Of a DNA stretch of 64,000 bases, positions 14,101 through 27,866 are shown piece by piece. Source of the stretch: Onchocerca volvulus (taxonomy: Eukaryota > Nematoda > Chromadorea > Rhabditida > Onchocercidae); contig HG738140.1 of the NCBI GenBank assembly GCA_000499405.2, forward strand, positions 15,033,967 through 15,097,966, in the 5' to 3' direction. Both the position numbers and the translations under genes were made by a program. How positions within the stretch are numbered: the stretch's first letter is position 1; every line of letters starts with the position of its first letter. The notes under the pieces are model-generated. The model was not told the DNA's origin and searched no databases. It was given only the letters and a program-made list of their open reading frames with translations.

Positions 14101-17100
14101 TAAGCAATTTATTGAAATGAAAAGAGAAGAAATTTTACAAACAAGAAATAAATCAGCGTTAAAATAATAGTGCAAACTTTTTTACTGTTCAAATAAGGAC
14201 ATCTAATGCTGTGATAAGATAAAGAAATAAATGTTAAATAAAAAATGCTAGAATAGAACAAATAAATGATAAACAGAGAAAATTTTTGTCATAAAAACTT
14301 GATTTTTAAGAAAGGAAACTAATAACTGAGAAATGTCCTAGTGCAGCATTATTGATTGACAATAAGTAGTCAATTTTATAAATAATTCTATTAAAACAGT
14401 CATTTTTTCATAATTTTTTAATTTATTACAATTAGAAGTAAATTTTAATGCCCAAAAAAGGTGAAAATAATTTTATGCAAAAAAAAAAAGAAAGAAAGAG
14501 GATAAAAATGACATGATAGTATTATAAATTCGAGTTATTTATTTTAGAATTTGAAAAAAGTTTGAAGTAAAAAAAAAAAAAAAAGCGAGTATGAAATCTT
14601 GAATGGCATAAATATTTCGTAGAATATGAAAGTTATTTGTTTAATATCATATTATTTTAGCTACATATTAAGAAATGTTTCCAGAAATGTAAAATTAGCA
14701 AAAAATGATTGAAATTAGAAAAATTATGCTACGCAGAAATGAAGCAAAATGTGAAAATATTTAAAGAAAAAAATTTCTTTAAACAAATTTCAAACGAAGA
14801 ATTCAAAGAAAAAATGGTTTACTAATTATTAGTAATAATAATAATAATAATAATGAAATTCTTTCAATAAAATTAACTTTTTTTGATTATTACATTTTTG
14901 TTTTAAAAATTTAACGAACTTTACTGGATGAATTGTGCATTTCGATAAAACCATCACCATTAACATCACCAGGAATATTATCACAATCACCATTATCACC
15001 ACTATCAACACCACCACCACCACTTATCAGCACTTTTAATTTCATATTACCAGTAAACATCACTTTGTATCAAAAATGATGTTATTTTTGCTTTTGTTGA
15101 CATTTGCGACGACTTCATCATTTTTTTCTCTTTTTTGATTTTTGATCTTTTTGATGGGCGAAAATATAAATTTTGCTGTAATGTGATGGTATGTCTCGAT
15201 ACTTCGAAGTGAAATAATTCAAAAAAGACGCCCCTCAAACGATGAAATGATCAAAGTATCAATTTTGTGATTTCATATTTCTTCTGATTGCTATGGTGTG
15301 ATAATTTATTGAAAATACATTAGACGAAAGTTTATAAAAAGCCAAGAATTTGATCATTAAGTGTTAATGACTTAGAAACATTAAGATCATGTTACATTTT
15401 CCAAAGGAAATAATTTTTTCATTAATATTACGATCATAATTTAGAATTTTTATAGGAAATTTCGAATTACATAAATTGGCCAAAAAATATTTTCGAATAG
15501 TTGTAAAATCTAAAATAAGCAAAAAAGGAATGTAAAGAGAGGAAGAGAAATGAGGAAGATAAAAGAATTATAAAAATTTGGCCAGTGAAAATTTACGGAT
15601 AATCCGACCCGACGAGAAGAGAAAATCTCGTGAGGAAAGAAATTTTTATGTATGATAAAATTCATCATAAATTTTTTGTGAGCCAGAAAGGAAAGGCGGA
15701 AACATTCGGTATTTCCATCTTTTTTTCCCGGTTTATCAATTTATCATAAGGATGATAATTCATCATTGATTATTCGACTCATTCTGATAACAGTTGTGCA
15801 ATTATGTATATTTATATATAATAATGATAAGATAAAGATCAATTATCACTCATTATTATCACAAAATGGTTCACAATTTTATTATTCATCTTAAAAGGAA
15901 AAGATAGATGGAGGAACGAAAGAATAGAGGATTTCTAAGGTATTTTATCAAAAATAATCAAATTTTGAGGAATAATTAATCAAAATAACAGTAATAATAA
16001 TAATAATAACAATAATAATTATAATAATAATTCCATTATGATAAGAATAGTTTCAATTGATACAATGTTAGAGATTAGTTTTATTTAATTATTGAATATT
16101 AATATGAAGTAATAAATTAGTAATTTATTTTTATTATAAAATTTAAGACATGAATCGTTTTTCCGTTCTCTTTCATGATTAATTATTATCATTTTCAGAT
16201 GGATATTGTGCTATTACAACTAACATTTAAATGACTTTAGAAATAATTAATGAGGAAAATAAGCGCGATAGTATGCTTAATTAGTTAGATTTCTTTTTTT
16301 TTTTGTTAATTAAAAACTTATTGATTGGGATAATTATTATAAAAAATGAAAAATAAAAAACTATTAGTATAATACAAATAAGTATCTTTTTTTTTTCTTC
16401 TCAATTCAATTATTTTATGCGAAAAAAAAAGAGAAAAAATCAATTCCAACCTGTTAATTTTGTTAAAATAGATAAGCTCACTGATAAAATTAAACAAGAA
16501 CTAATTTCTATTAATTATATTTGTTAAGATATGTTATGATAAATTTGAAATGTTAATAGAGATCAATTTTTGATACAAATCTTTTCTTGTAAAAAAAATT
16601 TTTTTTTTCAAATATTATTTTAATTTATCGTTGAATTATGAGATATAATAATTATGTAATATATGGGATAAATTATCAAAATATAATATAAGCAAAAACG
16701 ATTTCTATATCTGATATTTTTATAAAAATTATGAAAAATTTGACGTTATGTTGTTGAATGTACATGAAAAGGGAAGGGAAAAGTGGAATTATGAAAGGAA
16801 TGACGAAAGTTTTAATTACATCATAATTGTGAAATGAATTCTTCCGAACGAATATGATTATCGGTTTACATCAATTTCTGTATATTTGTGTATGTACGTT
16901 TTATAAAATGAAATAAAATGGAAAAAAAAAAGAAAAGAAAAACCGGAATTATGAATATTCAAAAGTGTCGGATAACACATAAAAGTAGGTTGATTACACA
17001 TCAGAATATAATGAAGCAGAAAAGTAGAACTTTTTAAGACTAATAAAAATTGTTCGATACTGCACAAATAGCTATTCATTAAATAATATATGTAAAGAAT

Positions 17101-19622
17101 TTAGATGATGTAATCATTTAGCTCATTTTAAGTAATTAATTTCAATTATTGTTTGTATCATTTTGAATTATAATTAAAATTAATAAAAACCATGTATGTA
17201 AAATAATATTTGATTTACCAACCAAATAAATATTACATATTATTTTACCAGTTATCAGTTAATAAGAAATATTAACTTAAAACAGGATTGCAAATGTTTC
17301 AATAGAAAAATTGAAAAAAAAAGTTAAAAAATAACATTTTTCAGAAAAATTTTGCTAAAAATCACATTTTTTCTTAACTTTTAGTTTTCCTAGTTTTGTT
17401 GAATTTTATTTTCATTTTTTCAAATTTTTCAGCGCTAAATGATTTCCGCATCATTACGAATATAATCATATATTTCAGATTTGGATTTGAGTCAAAATAT
17501 ATGAGAAATATGTAAGAAAATTTGATTCAAAAATAATTAGAAATTCTGAAATTTCTTAATAACCCAAAAATAATTTCGGTAAATACACCTATAGTATAAT
17601 GTTCAAGTTTGCAAAATAATATCATAATATAACATATTTTTATGCATGAAATAGATTAAGAGATACAAATGTTTTTAAATTTATTCAAAATTATGAAAGT
17701 TTCGACAATTCTTTAAAATATCATAGCATTAGAAAGAGGAACAGTAATAATTCATTCTTTTGATGGAATAATGAAGCAGCTAATACATAAATAAATCATA
17801 AAAGTTTGAAGATACAAATGGAGACAATCTTAAATGTTATTTAGAAGGCTTGAAATGAAGTAATAATTCCATTTCAGCTACAAGTATTAAATTAAAATTC
17901 GATTACAAGATAAAAAAAGAAAAAACAAAAAATTAAAATTTTTCGATTGGAGAATAATAGAACAAAAAAGAGAAGAATCTGATTAATGACAAACTGAAAT
18001 ATGAAAAACTGTCCTTCTTATCATTCCTTTCTGATAATTTAAATTACTAACATTTTATCAAGTGACATCGAAATGCAAAATATTGTATATATAAATATGC
18101 ATGAATTTTGCAAAAATTTAAAAGAAAAAAAAGAAAATGTGCTAATTTTTTTTTTGTTGTTAAATGTGAAGAAATTTTTTGCACTTTTTATTTTATTGAT
18201 TGTAAAGTTCGATTGAATTTTTTTTCATAAAAATTAACAAAAACTAAAAAAAAAAAAAAAAAGCGACAATTCTAATATCATTCCTTTCTACTGTTAAATT
18301 TTTCAAATTCTTTTGTTGTTCTTTAATTTTACTGTTTTTTTCAAATGTGGCCTAACGTACCCAGTTTTTCTAAATGCGACTAAACTTTTTTGTTCTTTTC
18401 AAATAGAATCTAATTTCTCTAATTTTCTTAAATGTGATTTGAATTTTAACTTGACTTTCTTAAAATTTCTCGTGTTAATTCGATTTGTACTTTTCGTCTA
18501 CTTATTTTACTTCTTGATGTCTTCTTTTAACTTTGGTATTAGTGAAACGATGCGATTTAGTATGAATGGCAGTTCCGATTCTTAATTAAATGAATATCAA
18601 TTTATTTAGAATAATTAAATTACAGGAAAATTAAGCATTAAAAGTGGAAGATATCATGTAATCTTCTAGACGAATGTAAAAAAAAGGTTTTCTCAAGTAA
18701 TTTAGTAAGAATTTTAATTTTTTATAGCTTGAAAGATAATTTATTTCGTCGTTTATATTATCCAATGTAACATATCAATCATATATTATCAGCGAGAAAA
18801 AAAAAAAAATTACATCAATTGTCATATGCTCCTTTTCAGAAGGAAAAAAATTTTTAAAAAATATTTCATTCTAAGAAATTTTTGAGAAAAAAAAATTGTT
18901 TAAGAAAAAAATTATAAGAAACTTGACAAATAATTCGGAAAAAGTCCTTTGCAAAGGACAAAATTTTGATAGCATTGTTGAAATGTAAACAAATGATCTC
19001 CGTTTTCCATCCCTTTTCCCTTCTTAAATTTTTAAAAGAGCTATTAAAATTGCTGTTTAAATTAGTTAAAAACTATATCTTTCTAGAATAAACAATAAAA
19101 TTTTAAAATTTATTGGTTGACAAAAAATATTGAAGCAAATCATACTTTCATGAATACAATTTCATATCGAAATGATAAGATAAGATTAAAGTAATGTAGT
19201 TATCCATTATTATTATTATAAAATTTACAAATTATTTACAAAAAAATTTTAGCTTTAAACCTCAATACTTAAATTTTTTCACAACCATCATTTTCAAAAC
19301 TTTAAAAATTTCTCTTTCAATTTTTTCAAGCCAAAATTATGACAGTCAGTTATTTGATAAGTTAAAAATTTAAAAATTCATTTCGTTTTCTACTTTTCCA
19401 TATTTATATGATAAAAATGACTTCAATTTCAAAACTTTATTTACTCAATTCCACTGAAACAATTTCAATTTTAATTTCAAATAATTGATTCAGAGTATTA
19501 TCGAATATATCCAATAAATAAAACAGATAGAAAATGCTTATTAATGATAATTACGAAAATAGCAATTTAATTAGCAAATTTAAACTAACCATTTCGCCGA
19601 GTGATTCGAATAATTGCGCCAT
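3199..19622 (-). CDS. Rab11-family interacting protein 3/4-like (Nuf-type Rab11/Arf effector)
   Basis: Class II Rab11-FIPs are coiled-coil effectors that link Rab11 recycling endosomes to cytokinesis and cilium-directed traffic. The exons on the minus strand, in coding order, are 19590-19622, 8986-9165, 6144-6289, 5049-5154, 4595-4764, 4072-4198, 3467-3655 and 3199-3345. All junctions are GT/AG and phase-compatible, giving 365 aa. The protein has a Ser-rich region (about residues 18-60), then about 250 residues of coiled coil ([20 protein letters not shown], then YREEAQHD), then a C-terminal Rab11-binding domain with [17 protein letters not shown] and HPEILEIKE. The last motif matches the FIP family closely. 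No EF-hands are visible, so the N-terminus is shorter than vertebrate FIP3/4. The first exon ([11 protein letters not shown]) is the weakest part because it lies across a 10.4-kb intron. Confidence 0.85.
7115..7405. repeat. Degenerate minisatellite (about 40-45 bp unit) in a Rab11-FIP intron
   Basis: A theme resembling GATATCAGTGGTCATCTAAA followed by TGTTATCATTAGTT recurs roughly seven times with strong divergence (for example near 7119, 7163, 7240 and 7387). It looks like an old tandem array and I see no coding potential. Confidence 0.6.
7916..8016 (-). CDS. Possible alternative first exon of the Rab11-FIP gene
   Basis: An acceptor-like TTATTTAG ending at 8016 is followed four bases later by ATG (8009-8011). 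The frame then runs 32 codons ([16 protein letters not shown], through [11 protein letters not shown]) to a donor-like GTTTTAGT after 7916. It ends in phase 0, exactly the phase needed to join the next Rab11-FIP exon (6144-6289, starting VSSLSKK). It cannot be an internal exon between 8986-9165 and 6144-6289 without shifting frame if the whole segment from 8015 is used. The simplest reading is therefore an SL trans-spliced alternative start giving a shorter isoform without the Ser-rich N-terminus. Chance remains possible. Confidence 0.4.
8823..8882. repeat. 31-bp tandem duplication
   Basis: ACTTGACATTATGCATGTCG plus the flanking CAAACTAA occurs at 8823 and 8854. It is a near-exact recent duplication about 100 bp from the donor of exon 8986-9165. 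Each copy contains the palindrome ATGCAT. Confidence 0.85.
10686..10745. repeat. (TAA)n microsatellite
   Basis: About 60 bp of near-perfect trinucleotide repeat. The tyrosine-rich open frame on the opposite strand is an artefact of the repeat. Confidence 0.95.
11130..11184. repeat. (CT)n microsatellite
   Basis: A pyrimidine dinucleotide run of about 55 bp with one CCC interruption near 11149. The adjacent ACCATGTTTTTCCCTTGG is slightly GC-richer but shows no coding signal. Confidence 0.95.
12310..12480. repeat. Degenerate direct repeat built on TTATCGATTATATTATCGAT
   Basis: Two close copies (near 12334 and 12450) and one diverged copy (near 12408) of a segment containing AAGAAGTTC/AAGGAAGTCC followed by the ATCGAT-rich motif. 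The core itself is dyad-symmetric (two ATCGAT palindromes about 10 bp apart). Upstream, near 12045 and 12150, TTAACATACTGTAAATT also occurs twice. Confidence 0.65.
13166..13430. repeat. Foldback: about 33-bp inverted repeat with a 190-bp spacer
   Basis: AACCTGCAGAAATGCTTGAA followed by TGAATGAATTAG (from about 13166) reappears as its reverse complement at about 13390-13428, with one extra CATT unit. The arms could form a hairpin or be the ends of a small non-autonomous element. I could not confirm target-site duplications. Confidence 0.6.
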
Positions 19623-22539
19623 TCCCTTCGAAATATTATTGATTTTGTATTTTTTAGTGTCATATGATTGAATATATCATTGTTGTATAACATAGAAACG
19701 AATTCATGCCCTTTAGTGATGAGAGAAAAAAAACTTGAATTTTTACTGAAATGAAAAAAAAATTGATTTTTCTTCCTTAAATTTATGAACTGAACGAACC
19801 AAAATCAATGACAATTCGAATTCATCATACGAAATGCTAAAATTTTGGTTAAACTTGTTTTCAGTATTTATTTATTCCTTTTTTGCATATTGATAAATTC
19901 GATAATTCAAATAAAATCATCTAAAATTACAAATTTAAGACGAAATTTTAGGGCTAAAACAAATAAAAAAAAAAAAAAAAGAGCAGCAGCTATTTTTTAT
20001 TACAATTAAAGTAATTATTTTATGCTTTTAAAATTGGAATTTTTAAGAAATATATGGAAACATCTATGCTCGTTTTATTATTTTTTCATCTGTTCTAAAA
20101 ATAAAAAAAAAAAATACAAAAAAAAGGAAAAGCAAAAAGAAAGTCCAAATTTCAAATCATTTTGTTGCAATAGTATAAGAAGAATTATCCATTTCTATAT
20201 TTTTTTTACAAAATGTAAGTGAAACTTTCGAAAAAAATGTGCAACTAAGATTCATTGTAAGCTACATGAATAAAAAACAAAACAAAAAAAAAAAAACGAA
20301 ATGCAATCGTTTTTCAAAAAAATTTACAGAATTTTAAAATAAAAAAAAACGAAATGCGGTGGTTTTTTAATAAAAAAAGTTGCGGAATTTTAAAATTAAA
20401 AAAACTTCAGAAAATGTTGTAACTAACTTTAGAAAATATTTGCAACTAAATTTATTAATTATTGGAATAAGCATAAAACAATAGATTATGGAAATTTATA
20501 CTTTGTTTTGTTTCGAGACTATTAAACGAAATAGAATTTAGTCATCTGGTCATTTATTTCTGAATTCTATCTAAAAACATAGCAACAAATTCATTTTAAT
20601 TAAAAATTTATCATTTAAAGAAAACTGTGCAATATCAATTCGTTTTTGAAAATTATTGCAAAAAGTAAGAAATATTTTTTTATAGAATAAATAATTCTAA
20701 TCAAAGGAAGGATGAGCAATATATGTTCAAATGTTCAAAAATTTTAAAAACTTTTCCTGAACATTTCTCATTTTCATGAGAATTTGCAAAGATTAATTAA
20801 TCGTCAATGAGAGAAAAAATAAAATAAAAAAGTTATCTATGAATTGAAAGAAAATTACTGTATTTTAATTTCATTATTTAATTACAAAAGAAGAAAAAAA
20901 CAATAATATTGTCCATAAATTTTCAAATTATTAAATTTTTATATATACATTAGAAAAATTTATTAATTTATTTCAGCAATCATTTTTGATACTTTCACGA
21001 TTACTGAATGAAATAAAAGAAAATTTTAATTTAATTTTTTAAATTTTCGAATAATAGAATTTCTTCTAACAACATTAATAGCATCATCCAATATTATTTC
21101 TAGTTTTTAGAATTATAAATTCAATTCTTGCCAACAATTTTTCACTTTTATGTTATTATAATTGTCTCAAAATATCCAATAATTAAGGATTTAAATAATT
21201 TTCTCGATTTCATCAATACAATTTACTTCATCTATTTGTAATTGAAGATAAGACAAATATTCTAATTAACTTAATTAACCTTCCATAACTTTTCAAACAT
21301 GTATTATTGGACTACATCAGCAATTCAAATCCGTAATATGTAATATTAACTATGGAATAAAATATTATTTACTAACTTTGATCTACTAATAGCTTAGTAT
21401 TTATGAAAAGAGAGGGAGAGAGAGAGAGAGAGGGAAAGAGAAAGAGAGAGAGAGAAAGGGAGAGCCTTATGAGGACAATTTGGCAAGATTTTAATACGCT
21501 TGACCAGATTTGTTAATCTCCGTACCAACCAGAAAAAAGAAAGAAAACAAGTTGATAATTTGACAAATTTAACTATGACAATAACAACAATGATGATTAG
21601 AATCAAAGATGATCGATAATGATTAGATTGCTTTATTGATAATGATAAGATTGTTAACACTAAAAAATCGATATTGCAAAAACTGTCTAATACATACAAA
21701 TTCTTTGATTATTTATCTAAAAAAATATCTGATATCAACCACCTTATCAATTTATTATTCAATCACTGATTAGATTTAATTGGCTAATCACACTTAATTA
21801 ACATAAATAAGTTGATTAGAAAAAAAATATGATATAGTAATAGTAACGATGATGATTATCCATGATATTGTTAATATCGAATAACAGAAAGCTGGTAATG
21901 ATAATGAATATAGAGATTGATGCCAATAATAAAGATAATGATGGTGATAAATGATAATGATAATAATAATGATGATGATGAGACGATATAAATGCTACAA
22001 TGACAGCAATTCCAAGCAAATATGATGAATCGATTCATTTCAAAATCGATATTCAACATATAATCACCGTATTATTCGGATATAGGCAAGTAAGTTTGTC
22101 CTTGATACGATTAAACATCGATCAAACTAATTACCTTGATTTTAACCTCCTACAACATATCAATGAGCTATTTTAACCTACAACATAACCAATCATTCTA
22201 AATATTGTATGAGATCAAACTTTTTTTTTAGATAAATATCAAAACTTCCATTTATCAGTACTCATTTAGGTAAATTTTGTATGAATAATTAATCAATATC
22301 TATCGTAATTTCAAAATTAAAAAATCATAAAATTTCACTTATTATTTCTAAAAATTACAATTCCCCACTAAAATTCTAATAATTCTAAATATAATCGATA
22401 TTTGATATCTATTTCTAAAGTATTCTGATTTTCCAGATTCTAAAAATTCCAGATTATTCTTATTTCATTATAATTGCTTTCCGAAATATTTAAACTTATT
22501 TATTCCGGAAAATACTCCTTAGCTAACCAAATGCATTCG

Positions 22540-22700
22540 AAAGTATGGAAATGAAAACAGTACGCAACGCGTCGCATCATCCGTCACATCGATGGTATAT
22601 GTGATGTGTGCAATGTAGCGCCGCCTGTCGCCCGTTGTCGTCGATGTCGCTAAAGGTGTCACACAGGTCGCTTTGCTTCCCGTATGATACATACGAATCG
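22540..22700. promoter_or_regulatory. GC-rich, CpG-containing island; possible promoter
   Basis: This stretch has many CpGs (ACGCAACGCGTCGCATC, GCGCCGCC, GTCGTCGATGTCGC), strikingly unlike the flanking DNA. It lies about 3 kb upstream of the proposed Rab11-FIP first coding exon on that gene's strand. The minus-strand open frame through it (22519-22779) has no recognisable domain. Alternatives are a remnant of a mobile element or an unannotated RNA gene. Confidence 0.3.
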
Positions 22701-25700
22701 CAAACTTACAGACACATGCATACATATCTAAATAGCAGATGAACAGATAGGCAAACTTAGGAACATACCTACCACACACCTACACATACACACACACCTA
22801 TACATGCATGACATACACTTGAAATCTGGAACATACAAGACAATAAGCATGTCATCTGTCCGACAATAGTACAATTAAGACAATTTCAATTCGCATGTTC
22901 GATGATGACATGAGATAATTCGCAAATGAGATTATTGCCGTGCGACTGCTGCAAATTATCAATCAAATTAAGGATAACAAATATCGAATTTGAATTAATC
23001 AATTCAAATTTATGACTTGATTTCTATCAAATTTAAATTAATCAACTATAACTAACTAATCGCGAAATTACGAAAGATAAATTATCAATGAATGTAAAAA
23101 TTATTTTACAATTTCTCACCATATTACATTATCCGATTATTTGATCATTCTTGACCTCTAGTTATTCAATCAATTACTTATGATCTATTTTAATGATAAT
23201 TTATTGTAAAAATCATATTGTCTAAGCTATTCCTTGCTTGCGTTCCTGATAACTCCAACAACTTGACCTTTATTTCATATCTGTTGCTCATTTCTGCAAT
23301 AATTCCAACCAGGTCAACCTTTAACCCAATCAAAATACGATGATGTCATCTCGAATTGCTGAAGTTCATTTGACATTTCAGTTTAAACATGAAATTTTCA
23401 AATTTTTGCTAGACTTATGATTTTTATAAAAGAAAAAATTGATTATTTTGAAGTATAAAAGATTGAACTGAATGAAAACTAAGGGTGCATCAATACTCGC
23501 ATACACACACATGCATTATCCACCACAATTTTTCAAACAAAAATATTTTCCTTCTTGCAGTGCAATTCGATTCATCATTCCATTATCTCTTCAATAAATT
23601 CATAATCGATTAATTGCTATCAAATCTCTTCCCAAAAGTCGAAAGAAATGATAATTTAATTGATAAATTCAATTCAGTGTGATAATTCAATCATGAACAG
23701 TGTAAGAGATTGACAATTAACTATTCAATTCTGAAATATTGCTACAGATCGTTAATTGTGATTTATTTATATTTTATTGCTCAGATTTAACTTGCCATAA
23801 CTCACAAATATATAAATTCTATTTTAAACTCTCTGATTGTATTCGTAAATGTAAAATTGATCAATCAATTAATAAACAAATCGAAGATTTTAAGAATATG
23901 ACTTTTGTCTCGATTCATTAAAATAGATCCAAAAGTTGTCAGCATAATTCCGAAATAAGATGAAATCAAAGTTATAAAAATGTTAAAAATTTTTACTTTA
24001 GTGAAGAGAAAAAAAATGAAAATAAAACAAAATAAAAGCAAATGTGAAGAACGATTTCTGGATTGCCAAGTAAACAAATAAACATAAATTAGAAAACGTG
24101 AAGTTATTTGAAAAGAAAATTGATTGTGGCAAATAAATGTGTAATATTTTTTTAAATAGTAAAAATTTCAATGTATTACTTGCGAAATATTATTCGCAAA
24201 AAATGACAAAACGTAAAATTCATATTGATATTCGACAGAAGTTATGCACAACGATTTAATGTACATATGTGAGAGTCAGAATTTCTTCGTGAAACGAAAA
24301 ATCAATACTGAAACACGATCAAATGCAAAAGTTGATAGAGAAGTGATTCAGTTTTCTTGTTCAAGAAAGTTGGAAATGTCTAGATTGTTCTGTAACTGGA
24401 TATGAGCAAGCTGAAGAAGTAATCAGAAAGACTGAATATCTTGCAACTATCATTAACATGAAATTAAATATGAAACTTAAATAAACTTGAAATATGCAAC
24501 TATTGCAATCTCATTTAACTATAAAGCTTTATGAAATTACACTATTAAAAATATATTACATCAAAATATTTATTCAATATTCAAAATGAATGCTACTAAT
24601 TTATTTTTACTATATGATAAGTAATTTTCAAATTAATCAATAAGTAAATAATTAGTAATAAAAAAAAGTAAACAAAATCGAAATCCCGAATCGAAATTTT
24701 TGCATTCAAATCAAAAAATTCATTTAAATAAAATATTTAAAGCAAAAAAAGAGTATGCAAAAAATTTTTCATCCTGTACATTTAAAATTATTGAACAATT
24801 ATCACATTTGCTTTCTGTAAACAAAAGAATTTGTTGTAACATATTCTATCGGTAACATTGCTACTTCTCCAAAAACGTTGCCGACAAGTGATTCATTAGG
24901 ATAAATCGATATTTCAGATTTTTAAAAGAAATGAAAAACGAAAGGAAAAATTACCCGATTGATGGGAAAAAATGAAGATAGGAGATGAAATTAATTGACT
25001 AATTGACCGTAATATGCTACTGTTTATCAGTTTATTGAATTTTACAAGATTAAAATACAATTTGTCAGAAAAGTTTTCATTTCAAAAATGAAAAACGTTA
25101 TTTTATAAACAGAGGAAAACCATAGTGATATAATGACGATATGTTAATGTTCTTTGCATTCAATCATCACTCTAAATTATGTGGATATTTAGATAAAATT
25201 ATTTTAGAAATTATGAATAAACTGTCAAATTTCTTGAAATTGTTATTTAAGTATTTCGCAATTTTCCTTTTATCCTTGCGTTCTTCGTAAATTTCATTTC
25301 AACTTCTATTATAAATGAAATTATGATTTACTGCTATAATGATACGTAAAAACGTAATCAAACTTAATGCATCTTTCTTTACTTTTTCGAAAATTTATTA
25401 TCAGAAATCGAAGCAAACCAGAAAGTGTCGGAATTCCGACGACAGATTGTATGAGATCAATGATCATATTTATTTTTTTATTTTACAGATGTTTCGAAGA
25501 TATATTAGTTTGTGCTAATATAAGCAAGAAGTAGAACTATTCATTTATACCATATTTATAATATATATTTTCTATTGTAATCATATCGTATATATTATTG
25601 CATTTGTTCTTTTTGTCATTTATTACTGTACTTATACCGTATATATCATCGCATTTTTTGCTACTGTGTTTATATCAGATGTGCCATATGCGTTTTTTTT

Positions 25701-27866
25701 ATTTATTACAAAGACCAATTCTACGAAAATTTGATCTCGATAGCTGGAGATTTATTCGCAAGAAATCGACAGAAAATTTTGATGATGACAAACGACATAC
25801 GTATCTTATTTCTCGATACGGTAACGAATACACTGATAAACAGTTACTGATATGCGTTGCTGTTTTTGCATAAACAATTTTATCACTTACCAAGGTCATG
25901 GGTTATACCTCAAAGCATAAATCACGAGAAATGACTATAATTTGAACAAAAATTATATAAATAGTTGGTTGAATGAAAATTGGCAATATGTTGAAGAAGA
26001 AAGTAAGCGAAAAAAATAAGATTTAAAAGTCAAAACAAATTCTAAATTAATCCCTAAACAATTCAAGAAATGATAAATAAATTTCTGTTTATCTTTCTGT
26101 CTCATTCCTTTTGTCTCGTTGCATTAATGGGAAATTTTATGTTGGAATGGCAAAAATGAAATACAAAACATTTTTTTTATAAGACATTTTTCTTTTCTTA
26201 TCTTCCATTTTTATATATAAAAAATTTTATATTATTGTATAGGTAAAGTTTTAATATTTACAGTAATCATTTCCAATGAATAAATACTGTAAGTTAAAAA
26301 GGAATAAAAGATAAAAATTCATTTTTTTTATCTTAATAAATTTAATATTCCTATTTTTTGCTAATTTAGGAAATTATCAGATCAAAATTAAAGATTTCCA
26401 ACTCAAAAAAAATATCAGTGTAACAAATGTATTTAAATTGTTTTGTACTACGAATTATTAAAATAAAACTTCGTAGCATCTAAGTATTGGTGAGAATTTG
26501 TGACATTTAAATCTAATTTTTATATCGAATTAATATTTTATAATACCAACTTTTGTAGTTCAAAAAATGAACCATTTCTGTCTTAAATGCAGCCAAATAA
26601 ATTACTTTTTAGCAATATTATAGTATAAATAATTATAATTTTACATCAAAATTCAAATAAAAATTTTGATAGTCCAGAAAAAAAATTCTTAACTCAAAAA
26701 AGGAGATTGAAAATTTCGACATTGGCAGAATGAAGAATATAAAAACTCTTATTGAATTTCAAATTTCTTCTTTTTGCAGTTTCAGATCATCTTTTTATTG
26801 AAATACAAATAAAACTGAAGGATTGAATTATATACCGCTGCTAAGACAAACATAGCAACCATTAGTTCAGAAATAAAAAAAAAAAAACTAAGCGATAAAA
26901 TCCAAATTTTTACTTTAAAATGCTATAAAAATGAAAAATCTCCATTAATTGTTATTATAAGATATTTGAATCAAAATAAGAATCATTTTCGTAAAATTAA
27001 GCGAAAAAATTTAAATGCTAAATTTTCATTTTCAATTAATTTTCCATCCTAAATTAATTGCTAACTTTGAACAATTTGTTTATAAACCTAGCATAGTTTG
27101 AATAAACAAATCATAAAATGATTTTTAAATGACAGAAATGGATGAGATTGTTTACATTTGAAATGAAAATGATGAAATGGACGATTAAATGTGCCAATTG
27201 TTAAAAGCTCTTCTGAATTTGAAGTTTAGCATTGAAATAACGACGATATTTCATCGGAATTTTTGCATCCATGAAATAGTTTATACTGATAAGAAAGATT
27301 TGAAATTTCCGATTCCCTTGGGGAAGACATCTTCTTTGAACTTCGCTCCTCTACTAAACTTTTCTTTTCAAAACTGTTTCGTAGCAATTTGAAAAACAAA
27401 TTTCCCATGTGCTTAGAAATTATCGATTCAATAGGCATAATAAAAAGATATGAATTTTAATTAACAAAAAAAAAAAAAAAAGAAAGAGTTGCAACAAATG
27501 TCATAATTAAAATATTATTGCTGATTTTTGCAATAAAATTCAAAAAAATTCTACAAAACAAAAATAACAAAATTCATGAATCATTTCTGAAAATTTGATC
27601 GCATAATTGGAAAAATTTTCCCAATTTCAAACTCAAATAAATGAATTCAAATTTTCAATTTCAATTTCTAAATTCTGCAATTTTAGTCAAACGAAATACT
27701 ACTATTTTTTAAGAGCATCGATAAAACAAAAAAAAAAAAAAAAAAAAATTGGATGTTTGGCGAAGAATTGAAAAGAAAAGCAATTCAAACATAAACAGCG
27801 AATGTCATGCCGATATAACGGAGCAAAACTTTTTGCATCAATAGAAATGTGAAGATTTTAAAAGAT

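Larger units (their letters stand above)
9166..19589 (-). other. Very long intron of the Rab11-FIP gene
   Basis: About 10.4 kb lies between the proposed first and second coding exons. I find no other convincing exons. It holds microsatellites (TAA at 10686-10745, CT at 11130-11184, TAA near 14834 and 15992), many A/T homopolymers, a degenerate tandem region near 12.4 kb and a foldback near 13.3 kb. If exon 19590-19622 is wrong, this is partly intergenic. Confidence 0.4.

Noticed and set aside
21394..22059. Several minus-strand frames rich in Ser/Leu, His or Tyr
   Set aside because: They come from AG and TGATAA-type low-complexity sequence.
22519..22779. 86-codon minus-strand frame in the GC-rich island
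   Set aside because: No domain, and the composition follows the island; kept only as a possible regulatory region.
24225..24400. Short plus-strand coding-like frame (FVKRKINTETRSNAK)
   Set aside because: No splice signals, family resemblance or neighbouring exons.
25699..25899. Minus-strand frame whose ATG ACC TTG is followed by a perfect GTAAGT donor
   Set aside because: A three-codon first exon in phase 0 could be imagined for the Rab11-FIP, but nothing else supports it.
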